Positions 33,632-49,350 are shown, counted from the first letter of the stretch. The stretch: DNA of 64,000 bases from Elysia crispata (GCA_033675545.1 JAWDGP010005302.1:627001-691000); one strand, 5' to 3'. Numbers and translations are program-made. Notes: generated from the sequence alone by a model not told the origin.

Positions 33632-34517
33632 ACTGCCTCGCCATCCGGGCTGACCTTGAATAAAGATGCAAAGATTTTATAGAAGAAAAAGAAATGATAT
33701 AAATTCTCGAGAAGCCATGATTCAAATGCGTAATCAGCGGTTACTTAGTTTCTTAGGATCAATTCACCTACTGCTGAAGAAAAACATTCCCTTGGGGAAA
33801 ATGCGTCTTTTTTTTTTCTTCACATTTTGCTCTTCCGCCGAAAATTGATCTTTTACTGATTGTTTCTTGGTTTATTTATTTGATGAAGAACATGAAGTAA
33901 TAAGTGATTTGTTGTTTTATTTCCCTCAGTCAGGCACCATAACTCTAGAATGTTGCCACCCTAAAAAATACTAAATATGAATAATGTTATTGGTGAAGGT
34001 ACGACGAATACTCTATGAAGATATTAGATCGGAGGCAAACAAATGCATACAAAATTTTAAATCCTTTCTACCAATTTGAACACTCCGTATAAAGTAAGAA
34101 TGCTTGTTGCGTTAAAGCTCAAATCCTTCGACCACACAGCGTCAAAATAATAAATTATTATCAACGATCTTATGGTTTTTCTATGCTTATCTGGAACACG
34201 ATACAAAAAGGATACTAACTGAGCGAGGAAACACAATATTGAATTTGGTATTCTGTACTTATGAATTGATGAAAAGAAACATCTTTTTGTGCGTTGTCCT
34301 TGTTATCATTTTAAAACAGTATAACGCAGTTTTTTAAAAATCGTTCGAATGAAACACAACCAAACGGAAAATTTGCCCAATAGCTTGTTTTGTAAGCCCA
34401 TTTTCGTCAATAATGTAAAAAAAAGCCTGTGATTTAAAAAAATAAAGCATCCGCCCGAAGAAGACTGGGAAAAAAAAAACCTTTAAGATGCCCATTTTCT
34501 TATTTAGTGACTCGGAT

Positions 34518-34567
34518 AAAAAAAAAAAAAAAAAAAAAAAAAATATATATATATACATATATATATA
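34518..34567. repeat. (A)n-(TA)n run
   Basis: About 24 A residues followed by TA units, possibly an old retroelement tail, though no element is visible to its left. Confidence 0.85.
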
Positions 34568-34569
34568 AA

Positions 34570-35900
34570 ATGAAAAGATGAGACTTGAATCATCTTTTGT
34601 TTAATTCTTTGCGCGAGCGAGCATGTCATACCAAAATAAGTAGAAGACCCCTATCTACGTAAAATTTGGCTCGCAGTTTTCATTCTTCATCTGGCTATAT
34701 AACACTTTTAAATCAGATACTATATGTTTTGAGATAACGTTTGTGAGCCCCTTACTATATATAAAAGTGGGGATTAATAAGATAATTTTATCCCGTCATG
34801 AACATTTTAAAGAATCAAACCTTACTCAGCTCGTCATATCAATATTTATGATCAGCATGCGGACTTTGACAATTAAGCCATAGAAATGCTTTTAGACGTC
34901 TTTTGTGAACATTCAGGGATATTTTGTTTTTTCCTTTCCTTCTATTTACTTGTTGTTTTTTTTCATACTGCCCCCTCTATCTTATTATTTTTTTATTTCT
35001 TTTTCATCTTCTTTTCTTCCTTTCTTCCTCTATTCCTAGTTTTTATTTTTTCCTCTAATTAACTCTAATTTTTCCCTTTCTTTTTTGGTAGTATATAATG
35101 GTAAGATTGGCCAGTTTTTGGTTAAATCTTTTGGGGAACGACAAAGACCCAAAATACATTTTCAAAAATTGGATTGTGTGAAAGATGACACAATCAAACG
35201 AAGAAAAACATAAATAAGATAAAAATTATATCTTAAAGTAAATAAAATAGTCTGCAAAATACGAAATTAGATGGTTTGGGGAAAATCGGTATTTAATAAA
35301 ATGATTCAATTTGATTCTCATTCAAATTATTTTCCAAGTAAACTGTAAGGATGCTTTTTTTTTTTACCTTTTTTGACCGAACAAACCATAATCTAAAAAT
35401 TCGACCAATATCATACATGTGTTGGGAAAGTCGAATATAAGGATTAAACAATATGAATTGCATAAAACAACTTCAATTATGATGTCAAAAGTAGTTTATA
35501 TGTCGCCTAAGTGTGAGTTCTAGTTTAAACCTTAAAGGACAAACTCAAGTTACATTCGTGCTCTTTCGTTGAAGAGCGGTTAGATCAATAAGGTTAGAGA
35601 AAGATCTGAATTTACAAGGTTCTAACACTAATCCATATTTTCAAATCGCTCTTTACAAAAAAAAGAGATGTTGCCATGTAGGTTTACAAAGTCTTCATAG
35701 TTACTAAACCTAGAAAAAAAATCTAGACATCACGAGTCGCTCCGAGGTTTTCAAAAGTTATTATGAAATGAAGATACCCTATCTGAGGTTTTCCGACAAT
35801 TGAAAAATTTACCTCATGTCAGTGGTTTTAACAACTAATCCTTCAAAGAATTAAAACCACGCTAATTTGTGTGGGAATGCAATAACCCTACTCTCCTGGT
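34570..35900. other. Intergenic stretch, nothing recognised
   Basis: AT-rich with pyrimidine-rich patches (34920-35080). I saw no coding segment, RNA gene or defined repeat. Confidence 0.5.
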
Positions 35901-35901
35901 C

Positions 35902-35903
<2 letters not shown>

Positions 35904-35988
<85 letters not shown>
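35904..35988. repeat. (GA)42 microsatellite
   Basis: A pure GA array of about 85 bp. Confidence 0.98.
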
Positions 35989-35990
<2 letters not shown>

Positions 35991-37074
35991 TGACAGGAAC
36001 ATTGGACTGACCAGCTATTAAAGGAATACCAAGATTCGGAATCCAAGAGCCTTCGATTTTCAAAGAATGTCTCTTTGGTGAATTTTATTTGACATTTTCA
36101 TACCTTTTTTCCTTGCCCGTTTCAGTGTTTTACAAACCATCACGAGATGCAACACTACTATCGAAAAGTAAAATTCTCGAAAAACGAAGGTTATATTGAT
36201 TATATTATATATGGAAATACCAAACTAAAGCTTTCGAGTTATGTGGATGAATTATGCATTTAAAGTTTGACTCGGCTGGGGTTGTGACGTGTGAAATTTA
36301 ATTCTGGTATTTTAGAAAGTGTCCTTCGTTGATAAATTACCGTCTCGAGTTTGAACTATCTGAAGAAGGTTTGAATCATGCTTGACTGATAATTTTGTTC
36401 TTTCAACATCGCCGCTTCATCATTCCATTTTGTCATCACCGCTGACATCGACAGCAGAGACATCTATCTTATTACCACCATCATCAAAAGCAACAAAAGA
36501 AAAATCATCATCACCACAATTATCGTTACTATCTCTATATTCATTATCGATAATCTCGCGAGGATGGAGGACAGAGATAGTTGGGTAAGAAAAGTTGGTT
36601 TTTCATTGGTTATTTTCAAAGTTCAATGCTTCGCCGTGAATGATTTCACTTCTTTTTTTAATCGTCTATTGTATCAAATACATTCTGCCACGTGAAAGAA
36701 AATGAAAATAAAGAGATTGATATCTTTTTATCTATATTGCGATCTATATTTATTTATCTGTCTACTAATACAACTTTTTTTTTTAAAGTTTTTTTTTTCA
36801 ACTATATAGTTTCGCATGTCATTATTAAAAACAAAACAAAGAAATTAATCATACATCAACATACAAATCATTGCTTTTGTTTTTAATTCCTCTTGTTCTC
36901 TTCCACTCTCTTACTTTGTTCTACCCACGCATACATTTCTTTTGTCCCACTCTCTTCTCTTTCCATCGGCTTGGCCTGCTCGTGTTTTATAAGTCCCCAT
37001 GCGGCGGTAAAGGTCGAATGATTGCAGGGTGCCATCGCAACCACCGTCTTCACCCAGCTAAGCCAGAGAATGGG

Positions 37075-37078
<4 letters not shown>

Positions 37079-37163
<85 letters not shown>
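37079..37163. repeat. (GA)42 microsatellite
   Basis: A pure GA array. The flanks (36960-37250) are less AT-rich but show no coding similarity. Confidence 0.98.
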
Positions 37164-37164
<1 letters not shown>

Positions 37165-37259
37165 ACAGCGTAACAGGAGAGTAAAGCCTGGTGGCATTGC
37201 TCATTGATAACAGCAAGGCACGACAGAGCTCACAATCGGTCGGTCTATCTTTACACATA

Positions 37260-39580
37260 AAGGCTTTTAACTATCTCATTTGATCCAATCAACAGCTTTT
37301 ACACTCAAATCATTCCGGGTGTATTTGAATTTGCCATCTTACATCTACAAGGTTGTGTCTATGAAAAACCCAAGTCCAGGTTAGTAACTTCTTTTTTGTT
37401 TCGAAATCCATCGTTCTAAAAATTCGAGTGTTAAAGATCTAATAGAAGCTCTGTGAGCATTATTATCAAAATAAAAATTTTAAATTTTAGTTTTATTTAA
37501 ATTCGCTATGAATAAAATAGACTTCCTTTAATTGAAAATAAACTTTCATTAATTTGTTCTCCAAATTAGGACTGATCAAATAAAAAACAAAAGGCGGAGT
37601 TATATTTCTAGTGATTTTGGTGGAGCGATCGCGTTTTCAACTCATGGTTTTTTGTTTTTTTTTAAATCAAATCCAAGCACCGAGATTAGAATTAAATGGT
37701 TAACCAGACAACTAAACTCGCCGGTCACTTTTCAAAATTTGTGAGATATTATCCTTTTTTTATTTTTATTTCGAAAACAGCATGCACATTGCGGGAAAAG
37801 TCAAACTGAACTAGGTATAGAGATGATCATGGAATTTAGAGGTGTCCTCCGTTATTAAAATCTACTTTGAATTAAAGTCCGATATCATTGAAGTACTTAT
37901 ATGCTGATGTAAAGTTTAATTTGCTCTTAAATTTGTTTTGCTTTGCTTCTCTTCCAAAATGTTTAAATCAAGGAACTAAAAAAAATAAACTAACTCACGG
38001 ATAATTCAAAGTAAAATATCAATCCCATTTGTTTGAGGTTTTGTAAAGTTTGTAAAAAGAATAATGCCAAATTCTGAAAGGATATTTAACTTCTAGTTTT
38101 TAAATCGAATATATAGTAAAGGAGAGGGGGTGGAGGCAGGCATACAGAAGACATCAAAGAGAGCCGCAGGGCAAGCAGGTCATCTTATGTCGACACACTG
38201 ATTATTGTATTATAGTTCACCAACTAAAATAATTATATTCAAGACATAAGATTCTACAAATTCAAAGTCACATTCAAAAGTATTATGACCGTCTCTCACC
38301 AAGATGTTGGCTACCATCGTTGGATGTCTGGAATGACTTCGTGTGTAGAAGATAATCAAATGCTGTAGATGTAAAAATTTTAATCAAGATAACGTATCAT
38401 AGCTTAATTATCCCAAATGTTTGAAATCGATTCAAGTAAGCTTAACTATTTGTTTTAAAAATTGTATGGAGACAGCTGCTGCACTTGCCGCTTTGGTTAC
38501 ATTGGTTTTCCTATAACTGTTCATATATCGAAGCCGGTGTCACTTCCATCGAACATCCTCGTAACGGCTTAGCGATCTGATACAGTATTTATGATCAGCG
38601 ATGACGGGATAGCAGGAATCAGTGCGACAGCTAGTCAGTTCAATAGTTCTTTTGCATCCTAAAGTCTTATCTCTGACTATTGACAGTGAGGTCAGGTTTA
38701 AGTTATGTGAGCGATGTGTTAACAGACTTTTCGCTAGGGATATATATTTAGGGTTTGTATTATCAATTCAATACTAACACATGCATTTATAGATACCTGT
38801 GCATAGACAGACAAGGTGGTATCTAACATAATGACGTACTCTGCAAAAGTGAAGACTGGCAAAGTTAGCATAATTATCAAAAGGTTAGTCGAATGGAACC
38901 CCTAGCATGAATCTCTTGTTTGGGGAAACAAAACAAAATAAAATTGAAAATAAACTGCCAATCTGAAAAAAAGCAAAACATTCATTTGTATTTTAAGCTT
39001 GTCTCATCCATACCAGAGTTAAGATAGTTCATATTTATAGAAGCGTAAAGCATAGAAACTTACATTCACAAGCAAAAAAGAAGCGTTGACATGATATGAT
39101 CAAGAAGTTCCAATCCCTGACTAAAGATAGACAGTACGTGGGGATCAAATGATATTTAACCATGTAATTTGAAATACCTGAACATTTTGAAACATTGAAC
39201 AAAATCTCGGGCACGATTATTCTCTCAAATGACTAAGTTTTCTCAAACTAATGCATTATTTTTTGTTAAATTGATGTCCGTTGTGCCTCTTGAAGATTAA
39301 CATGATTTATAAATCAATCCAGTTTTAACTATATGTTCCCAAAAGTGGGACTGTGTCAAGATGTGCGTGCTAGAGGACACTAACTTCATAAACGACAAGG
39401 CATGTAAATCAAAAAGATGAAGGCAAAGCCAAAGATTCAGTTTACAGCGTGTTGACAATATGTACATTTACAACTTTGAAACATGTAATGAGAACGCCAA
39501 ATTATTGCATTTTCATTAAATTACGAGTAGTTCTCACGAATTTCGGTTAAATCGGCGGGAACTTCATTTCGTTCTAAAAC

Positions 39581-39657
<77 letters not shown>

Positions 39658-42600
39658 GATATACTTTTTTAATATCGCATTAGAACATTAATTTGGAAAA
39701 TGAAGTCTTTTTTCGGTCCGTGCATTAATCTGATCGAAGAGAGTTAATTCAGTTCAGAAACACTCACATGGATTGAATACATCTACACAAATTCTTCAAA
39801 CTGACTACGACCACTAAACTTGTAACACATCGCATATGATAATAGTATAGAGGGGGAAAACGTTAAATTTTCTTGCTGTTTAAATCGAGTTTACTATCCA
39901 TCTATAGATAACTTGCTGGACGTGTAATTTTCCATTACATCGAAAATCACCCTCTTAAACATCATGAACACGTTCAGACAATCAAGCACATAGACGACGC
40001 AACTGTTTTGTTGTAATTTTATTGTTGTTGTTCTTGTTGTTCTTTGATAGACCTACACCTCTTTTTTCATGTTCGCGTTGCATTTAATTTTTTCCTCACT
40101 TGAATTTGCGCAAAGCTGTACATTGATATTACCGCCAGTGCTTTTGAAAAATGTCGGCTCCTCATTGAGAGTCTTAATTGCATTATTTTTTCATGCTTAA
40201 ATCGATGCCTGTGCTCTTTAAGTCGGCGATGGTGTCCAAACGTAGTAATTTCGTTCTATTAATTTGAGTTTTTACTGTTATATCCCCAAACTGCAAGTCT
40301 AATTCAAATGTCTAATCTAGAATCTGATTGCATGAAAATATCGCCGATAGGTTGCTTCGACCATTGCACGAAAGTGTTGCCAGTATATTGCTTAATCATT
40401 AGATCTCGGTGTATTGATCTATTTTAGAATAAGGCAGATGCTCAATTCACTTAGCAGCTTAGTGCAGAGCTATACTGTTTGTGAAATGGCATTTCTTAAT
40501 GACATGAGATTGGCGGTAATTTATATTTCATATAACTTGATTCTAGATCTATTATTTCCTTGACCATACCAAATCGTCATTTTGGTGGACAAACTCGAAC
40601 CTAGAAAGTTCCTGCATAGATCGTACATAGCTTCTTAAAAGCCAAATAGCACAAGTCAGGTAAGAGAGGGAAGTAGTCGAAATTAAATTAAAATATAAGA
40701 AGAAGCAAACGATGTTAAAATAATTTAGACCGAAATATAATATTTTATTATATACCCCAGAATAGATAAAATGTTTCGCAAAATTTGAAGTTTTGCGGTC
40801 GTAAGTAAAACTGATACCAGCACGACCCAAAAATGAAAGATAGGGGGAAATATATAGACTTTATATTATTGGATGTACATAAATAATAACAATAGATAAT
40901 TTTTATTTAGAAACTTTATTTACATCGCAAGGTTTCTAAATCTATTTGTGTATATTATTATTAACAAAAATATTAGAGAGCTACTTGGATAAGATTCTTC
41001 AACAAATAACTAATAATTCAAGCGGAGCACACGATGATTTTTTTTTTAAATCGACATGGACTTTTCGAAATTTCGATTGCACTGTTAAAGACTTATGCAT
41101 AATATCTTTTGCTTGCAATGAAATTTGGTTTTTCTGTCTGCCGCACGTTTATGTAAAAAAATATTAGAAGAAATGGAAAAGAAATATTTCCCTCTTAGTT
41201 AACAGGTGACATTATTATTTTGAGGATGTGAAGACACGTTTTGCTTACAAGTGAAATTAGCTCATTAAATAACCCGTGCTGGGTCAAAGTCTCAGAAGAC
41301 TCACATGCTACATTGTCTTCTTTAGGGCCGGCCAAACCGTACATTGCCGATAAGATCTTTTTTTTAAATTATATCTCCTGTAATTGTATGAAAAGAAAAA
41401 CAACGGCAAAAACAAAGCAGAAATCAGCTTTCTTAATCAACATGGTAGTAAACATCTTGTACTTTGTTAAATTTTTATAAACCATGTCTGCCGTTAGTTG
41501 CGATAAAAATTATTGCCGAATCAAGGTTTACTGTAACTTTTGATAAATTTATAATGACTTTAATAAAATATAAAATTTGTGCAGGAATTTTCTACTCGAT
41601 TAAAAAAAAATTCAAAGCAATGTTTGATGTAGATTCATCCCCGAACCAACAGATGGTTGCCTTTTTTTTTAAATCATATTCAAGATCAGATGAAACAGGA
41701 AGTAGCATAGCTGTATCCCGTTACCGAAAATGATTGTTTGGTGCACGATAAATAAAATAATATTCTCAGGGTAACTGTAGAGCTTTTCGCAATTTCCTTA
41801 TACAGAAAAGCTGAGGCTCAGGGCTATCAATTGAGACTTGATACGTAGGTTTCAAATAAATTAGAACTTATAAACGAAAGCTATCTTCGATCTATTCGCC
41901 ACGCATTCCTGATCCGTCGATGACCTTTTATTTGCATTTTGATTGGTGCCTTCACGAGCGCTCTGTCCTCATTTTATTCGCTGCACAATATATTAAATTT
42001 CCGTGGTTTTTTCAATTTTCGTAATAGAATTGCTTTTCACATTCTGATATCATGTCTACGAATTTGGGGAGAGGTGGAAAGGGTAAGTAATTTAGTAGGT
42101 GACTTTTCTGTTTGTTTCTCATCTCAATCTTATTTGTGGAAAAATAAGATTAAAAAAAAAGTTTACCAGCTCTTTCAAAGCATAGGCATAAACTCAAAAG
42201 AAAGAAAGAGACTGAAAGAAACAAACTGCCCTCTAAGTATTGATTCGTCTCTTCATATTTTGATCCTCTTTTTAACTTGTTTATAAAAAATTTATCAAAT
42301 TGATCGCTGGATCTCAAGCGCTAACGTCGAAATTGTATCTCAAACCTCCCGACAGCTTTTTGTTTAGTCTAAATGGAATTGAAGCTTAAGGTGACTTTAC
42401 TGGTATCTGTGTTGAATGAAGAAATGCGTGACTAATATTATTTTTGGCCGCTTTTAAATGATAAACATTAGTGGAACTGTAGCTTTCGGTTGAAATTAGA
42501 ACTTTTTATTTGTGGGGAAAAGCGTTCTTTATTTCTTTTTATTGCTTCTATATCTTAAAAATATAGCTTTGGAGTGTATTAAGGAGCTTTTGTAAGTTGC

Positions 42601-44740
42601 TATATTTTTTTCGACCTTTGTCTTTCCTTTCTGTATAAATATTGAAGTAATCCTCATGAGCTTTTATCGCTTTATTTTTTTAATAACTTTGTTTTAGCCT
42701 TAAATAAAAAAAACAAACAAACCACAAACCATATTTGTGCTTTTTCTGCCCTTTGAATGCTCAGTTTGCGTTTCGCAAGAGGGCAGGGATTGAGAATATT
42801 GGAAAAATTACAATGACATCGTCTTGAAATCTGAAAAATGTAAAAATAACAACCTTGTATCGAAACGTTCAATTTAATGACTTCAACTGTCTTTTGAAAA
42901 AAGCTTGAATCTACTCCCTTTATTAGTAATATGAGTTTGACTTAGAGAACGTTAACCAGATTAGGAATACTTCATTTGAGCAAATTTGAGTCTCGAGGAT
43001 TTTGTCGTCAGAATCGTCGGTGTAAGCATCATTTGATACTTTAGTAAAACAAACTCTTTAGGCTTTTATTCAAATCTGGACGTTTCAAAATTTAAAAAAA
43101 CAAAAAAACAACATCAGCACAGCCAAGATGTCTACTTTGCCACATCGTAAATAAATCTAGACGTAGTTGGTAAAATTAGTTGGAATGAAATTGCAGTTTA
43201 ATCCATCAAATAGCGATAATATATTTTGTCATTTTATGCGTGGTATAAATAAAATTATAACAAAGTTATGATAATTAATCCTCTCAACAAACTCAAAGAT
43301 TTAAAATAAGCACTTCACTCTTGTTTAGTTATAAAAATCCCATATTGTAAAAGTAACTTGATCATATTAATAATTTTGTTCTCTAAGTATACCTGTCAAA
43401 ATTTGGTTCAATGATATAGTTATTTCATCAAAGTCTACCGTCTTACGCCTAATGAAAATGAAGATTTACTTTAAATCAGTTTTTTAAGATTTTGGTCGGA
43501 AATATTTCGGACTATTAAAATGTGCTCGGGAATATTTCCTCCCCAAATAATCTAAATTGACATAAACATGAAGTCGGATGAGTTTTCGGGATTTAAAAAA
43601 TAAAGAAATATAAAATATTTATAATTAGTCTTTAGCAACGCTGTAAATATTTTATACTTCCATCATTTTACAGTATGTTATCGCCTTGGTACAGCAAGTT
43701 GCACATTTAATGATAAATGTGCAATATCTTCTGATCTTTGCCCAGGTAGTGAATGGAGACTTGATTAATTTGGCCACGTCACTTCAGTATTGTCTTTTCA
43801 AAATGTACATTTTCCCTGTGTAATCTAAGTCCTCTTCTGTTTTTGCCCTCCATCTGAACTTGCCGAATTTTTTTTTTCTGATCAAGTATTATAATTATGT
43901 GACAGTTTGAGCTGCTTCATTTTCTATATCTAAACTTTTCTTTCATTCGGTCTTAGTATGTTCTTGCGATAAATGTAGCTGCTGTTCAACAAATTAAAGG
44001 TTTTCAATTAAAAATATTTTATACATTACCTGTATCTTTCTACCTTTCAATGTACAATTCGCTGCCCGTTGCAATAGCTTAGAAAATGTCTCCCAGTATT
44101 GTTTTTTCACAAGAAAGCTTTTAGATATACATGGGCTGTCTTGCCTTATGAGATCTTGGGCATGTCAACCTGCCTTTTCTAAAAAGGTCTTGACAAAAGT
44201 AAACCACATAAACTTGAATGAATGAAACATGAATCTCTGCTTACTATTGCTGCTGAAGAGCCGAATAGCACCAAAATGCATTTGAAATTCCTTTAAAGTA
44301 ATCTGGATAAAATCTACGATCACCTCTGGTTTCTTTTAAAAGCTAGTAATGCCCCAGCGGTTTCGACCTTTGCTACAGTTGTTAAAATGATGATATTATT
44401 GGAACCCAATAAAAATGTGACCATGTTCAAACTTGTTATGTTTTGACCTTTTCTCTGCAAAAATTACCTGCTTTCTTTCACTTGTCAGAGGCATTCTTAC
44501 GCTGAGGACAAAAATTTTGTCCCAAATAAACTTTTACTTTCTTTGTTGTAGCCTTCCTCCCTCTATTACATCCTATGTTTAAATGATCCCAAAGATTACT
44601 ATTGATATATTCATTGATGGAGAGAAATCACATTTTGTGCTCAAGACACAACATACCTCAAGGCTTTTCATAAAGTCCCCTAGAAATGAATTTTTGTTTA
44701 GTTTTTTTTTTTTTTTGTTTTCTTTTCTTTTGGTTTTTCT
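37260..44740. other. Intergenic desert, no gene recognised
   Basis: About 7.5 kb of AT-rich sequence with one (AAT)n array at 39581-39657. The open frames here (up to 115 codons, at 41939-42286) are not recognisable and have AT-biased composition. I see no convincing exon or RNA gene. Confidence 0.5.
39581..39657. repeat. (AAT)25 trinucleotide array
   Basis: A pure AAT/TAA array of about 77 bp. Confidence 0.97.
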
Positions 44741-44749
44741 TTCTATTTG

Positions 44750-44775
44750 TTGTTGTTGTTGTTGTTGTTGTTGTT
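44750..44775. repeat. (GTT)8 array
   Basis: A short GTT trinucleotide array. Confidence 0.9.
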
Positions 44776-44977
44776 ATTTTCGAGAGAATGCTATCCTTAA
44801 TATTTTAAAAATATACATGTCATTTTGAGTGTGATAAAAGTATGTAAGACAATTTCTGTAATTTAAAAAGCGTTCTCTTTTTAACAATAAAGAACATGAC
44901 AAATAAAAATGACTGACATCAATTTATTGAATCCCAATAAAGTTTTATATTTTTTCGTTTCACTGGAAAATGATCCG

Positions 44978-44978
<1 letters not shown>

Positions 44979-45052
<74 letters not shown>
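44979..45052. repeat. (TA)37 microsatellite
   Basis: A pure TA array followed by a degenerate TATC/TCTG patch. Confidence 0.97.
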
Positions 45053-45056
<4 letters not shown>

Positions 45057-45059
45057 CCT

Positions 45060-46163
45060 ATCTATCTATCTGCCTGTCTAGCTGTATATTTAAAATATAT
45101 AATAGAAGGAATCCAGAGAACTAAAATTGAAATCAATCTTTTGATAGATCATGTTTTTCGAATATTCATCTAGTTCACTATCTCAATTATCGTGTGCTTG
45201 TCTCTTTCCTTCGCATATAATATAATACCTTTAAAACAATGTTTTTTCTTTCTTAGTAATTATGATTTTTTTTTCACATACACTATATACTTTGTTAAAA
45301 TGCGTCCTTAGTTTTCTATAAGCAAAGAGGTAAAACTTGAACTCTCTTTCCATTCATTTTGATAACGATAGAATTGATGAGTTCTCTGACGGATAAGATA
45401 AGTTTATCTTTTCCTTTTAATCTAAAATGTCTTGAAAAAAAATATCAAGAGAGTTATATTATCTTTGTAACTCTTTTATTAGATTCTCTTTCTTAATAAT
45501 TTTGAACCCATTTATTGTCTTATAAAGTAATAATCTAGGGCATTATAAACTTCCACGAACAACATTTTTGTGATTAATTTGGAATGATATAGTTGTACAG
45601 TTATCTTATTGACAACGCTCTCCCTATTCATCTCTTTGACATGAACCCATTTCCTTTCTTTATTTTCATTATTTACGACATGAACCCCTCGTTCCATCGT
45701 AAACAAAAAATAATCACACAGTTCGCCAAAGTACACAGCCATTCAAATGTCAGCAGTAACTAAGATGCGACTGGGTTAAGCTTCAACTTCCCTTTCTTTC
45801 ATTGCCAAATCACTCTTTTATGCTACTTAAAAGCTCCAGGACAAAAAAAAAATAAAAAAAAAAGCAACTCATTTTTACACAACCACTTCAGTGCCGTTCA
45901 TTTCACTTCCAATGAGCTGTATTGTAAACATCGACAAAAACTGTGTTTATATAATGCATTTCATCAACTCCCCATCTTACTTTGCTGAGCAAATCATGTC
46001 CTTTTTCTACTTCTGAATCATCAATCTTGGGGGTTGTGGCGTCAGATTGATTGGTTGATCAGGAAGGGCTATGGCTTTCAATGATTGCATCTTTATCATT
46101 CAAGTTTTTAAGGGTCCTTCCGTCTCTCTTTCTGTCTAAATTGTCTCTGACTCCCCCCTCCTT

Positions 46164-46214
<51 letters not shown>

Positions 46215-49200
46215 ACTAACATATTTCTTCCTTTGTACTCTGTTTTCTTATATATCACTTATGTCTATTAGTATATTCATTTATCTTTCAGACTCTATTT
46301 AATGGCAAAATAAAGCCTTACCCTTGTGTCTTTTCAGCATCAAGATTTTTACTATTAATGACAATATTGCAAATACCATTCATCTTTCACTTGTTCAGCT
46401 TTTTTTGCCCTTTTCATTTATTGTCAATTCTCTCATGCTCACAGCCAATCAGAGAAACCATCAACAGCAACTGTTCTTTTTTGGTCAAAGCAGAGGAACA
46501 TTTTTCGTCTGCTTGATTTTTTTTTCCTCGACCGAAATTTTATATGTTAACAAAGATATAGTTTCACACCTGAAAATACTTCTTGACCTTTTGTTTTGGC
46601 CGTCTGTCTTTGTTTCTCTCATCTAATTGATTCTCGGAGCGCGAGGATAATATGTTTTCTTCGTTTTGCATTTCATCTGCTTGACCCTTTCGCCATTGAT
46701 TCTGTCCATCTGCTCAGTGGTCCCATTTGTTTTCTTTACGAGATTACTGGAGATCAATGTTCAGTACTTTTATACAGAAAAAGTCATCAGGTTTTCCCAA
46801 AAGATTACAAGTCAACACAATTTTATGCTCTTCTTGCCTTTGTCAGTGTTGCTGTTGCTGTGGTTTGTTGACCATTTGTTGTATTTGATGTTGTTCTTTC
46901 TGGGTTTTTTTATTTTCTTTGTTGTCTTTTAATGTTTTTAGTTATTTTCAAGAGGACGCTACTTTTAATATCTTTGGATATGCAAAGGTCTTTTTAATTT
47001 GATGAAAGTGTGTCCAAAACTTCCAATTGCTTTCAACTTTTCTTTGAAGAAAACGAGTTTAGAATTCTCTTTATCTTTTCTCAAATCTGAAAACTTCCTC
47101 CACTTTTGTTACGGTTCAAATGGATATTATAAGGGCAGCTGAGTATTCATTGTTTTCTTTCATTCTTATAGATCTGAATCTACTTTTATATAGAAATATA
47201 TGATATGGTATAAATATATATATATATATATATCCTTTTATTACCTACGAAAAACAAACAGGGGTAAGAACGAAAAAGAAGTTTTTGTTCTTGATAATTT
47301 CAAACCACTGAAACCACGGATAGAAAGATTTCATTTCAATTCTTTCGTGAAAAGTCGATATCAATTTAATTAAGCAGCTAAACTTTGAAACGCGTTAAAG
47401 AAAAGAAAAATAAAACAAATAACAACAAAAGACAAAAAAAAGCGTCAGAAATTCTGATCTTCAGATCAGACTAGGCCCAGCGCGAGGTGTCTGCTATACC
47501 CTGAAAAAAAACAACAAATGAAAGAAAAAAATCCCTTAGCTTGGAAAGGCAAGCCATCATCGCAGGAGAACTTGGTTTCTGTTTTGACACTCTAACAGTA
47601 CCCACCATTTCTTTTACTCCCGGGACTTCTGAGATCAAACAGCTCAGGTTTCATGCTGTCAAATACAGCCCATTTTCATCCGCAAATGTCTATGCTTTTG
47701 TTCTGTAAATGACATTTCATTTTCTTTTTTTTTTTTTCTTCTCCTCGGGTAGTTTTTACCAACCGATGGGTTAAATTTTATTCATCTTGACTTCATGAAA
47801 TTAACGTATAGAAGACTCAATGCACATTTCAAATAATTTACTTGATTCAGTATCAAAGGGGAGGTTGGCATGGACGTTTTTTTTATTTATAGTTAGCCCA
47901 ATCTGCCTTTCATATCTTTTGTGAAATAAATGTAATGTTAAGGTCGTAAAAGTTGCAATGTTTCTTCTTATTTTATGTTTAAACACTGAGCAGACCTGAA
48001 GTAAATGAAACTCAAGTGTTCACATCATAAGTATCAATCCAAGATTATAGAACAGGAGAGAAGAAAGATTCATGATAATATTTTCAACTTGCTGTTATTG
48101 TAAGATGGCTCTTTGTTTTAAAAAAGTTTAAAATTCAAGAACTAAAATGACTTCTTGTTTTCAGATCGACTGAGAAATGGGAATTTTTACAAGCTCGCCT
48201 TCAATAAAAAGTGAAACGTTTTGAACAAATAATTTTTTTCCCCTCATAACGAGTCCTCGAATAATCACACAAAGTTACTTAAAATTTTTCAAAAAAAACC
48301 TAATTGTATCATTGACTTATGAAGGACATGTTAGAATTCGTTTTTCTAATGAGTTTTCCAGATTTTATTATTTGATTGTGATATTTCGCCACATGTGTTT
48401 AAAGCTACTCCTTGATGTGACTTTATTTCTTTTAATATGCTACGGGAGGGAGAGAACTTAAAAAGTAATATAACTTGGAAATTAATGACAGATCTACTTT
48501 AACTCAATTTATGTTTGAGAACCCAATAGTCAGTCTACCAGAATTTTACTTCAAAAGTAGAGTGGCAAACCAATCGAGATGGATCTTACAGTATGAAATA
48601 AACTTTTTCTTTGAAAAATTGGAAAATTAATTTTGGCGAACAATCTGAGCCAAACTCACATTTGGCGGCTGCCTGATGAGAAACATTGGATTTGTCGGCC
48701 TTGAGCTGTGCAAAAATCTGGAGAAACAGTTATATGGTTCTTCGGGAAACTTAGGAAGTTTAGGAGTCGAGAAGCTTATAATGTGTAAAGGACTCATTAC
48801 GTACATTAACTTCTGTTTTCAAAATACTTAGAATAAACAATAACAATAATTTTTTTCGAAGTTGAATTTGCGCAGCTCCTAGCAATAGCATTGGAAGTGG
48901 CGTAGGTGCTTTTAGACGATTTAGGTTTTTCAGACGACGATTGTGTCGAATGCTATCAAAAGCTTTAGGTAGAGCTTTCCATAACTCTTTGTGAAACGAT
49001 TAGAATGGACGAGAGCGATCATTGCATAAAATCTAAACTTTACTTTAGAGTTGGGAAGTTGGATGAGAAGAGGGGATGGTGTTGTAAAATTGTTGCAGGC
49101 AGACATGAAACCTGAACAAGGCACAAGAGTGTTTTTAACCTTTGCGCTAAAAAGTTCCTCTTGGTTACACTTTGTATTGACTTGTTCGCATATTGGTAAA

Positions 49201-49350
49201 TCTAAGACAGGCCATTATAAAATTGGAATCAATGTCTAGTTTGCTAGCAAAAGTTTTTCAGCGATAAACTTAAAAGATTATGGGTTTATACTTCTGAAGC
49301 TTTTAAATATTTCAAGGGGTATTATTAAGGCATTTGCTCCGGATTGGTGG
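45060..49350. other. Intergenic stretch, no gene recognised
   Basis: Contains a (CT)n array at 46168-46211, a short TA array at 47216-47233 and poly-T at 47726-47740. No coding similarity was found on either strand. The part nearest 49350 may belong to the retrotransposon relic that follows. Confidence 0.45.
46168..46211. repeat. (CT)22 microsatellite
   Basis: A pure CT array. Confidence 0.97.
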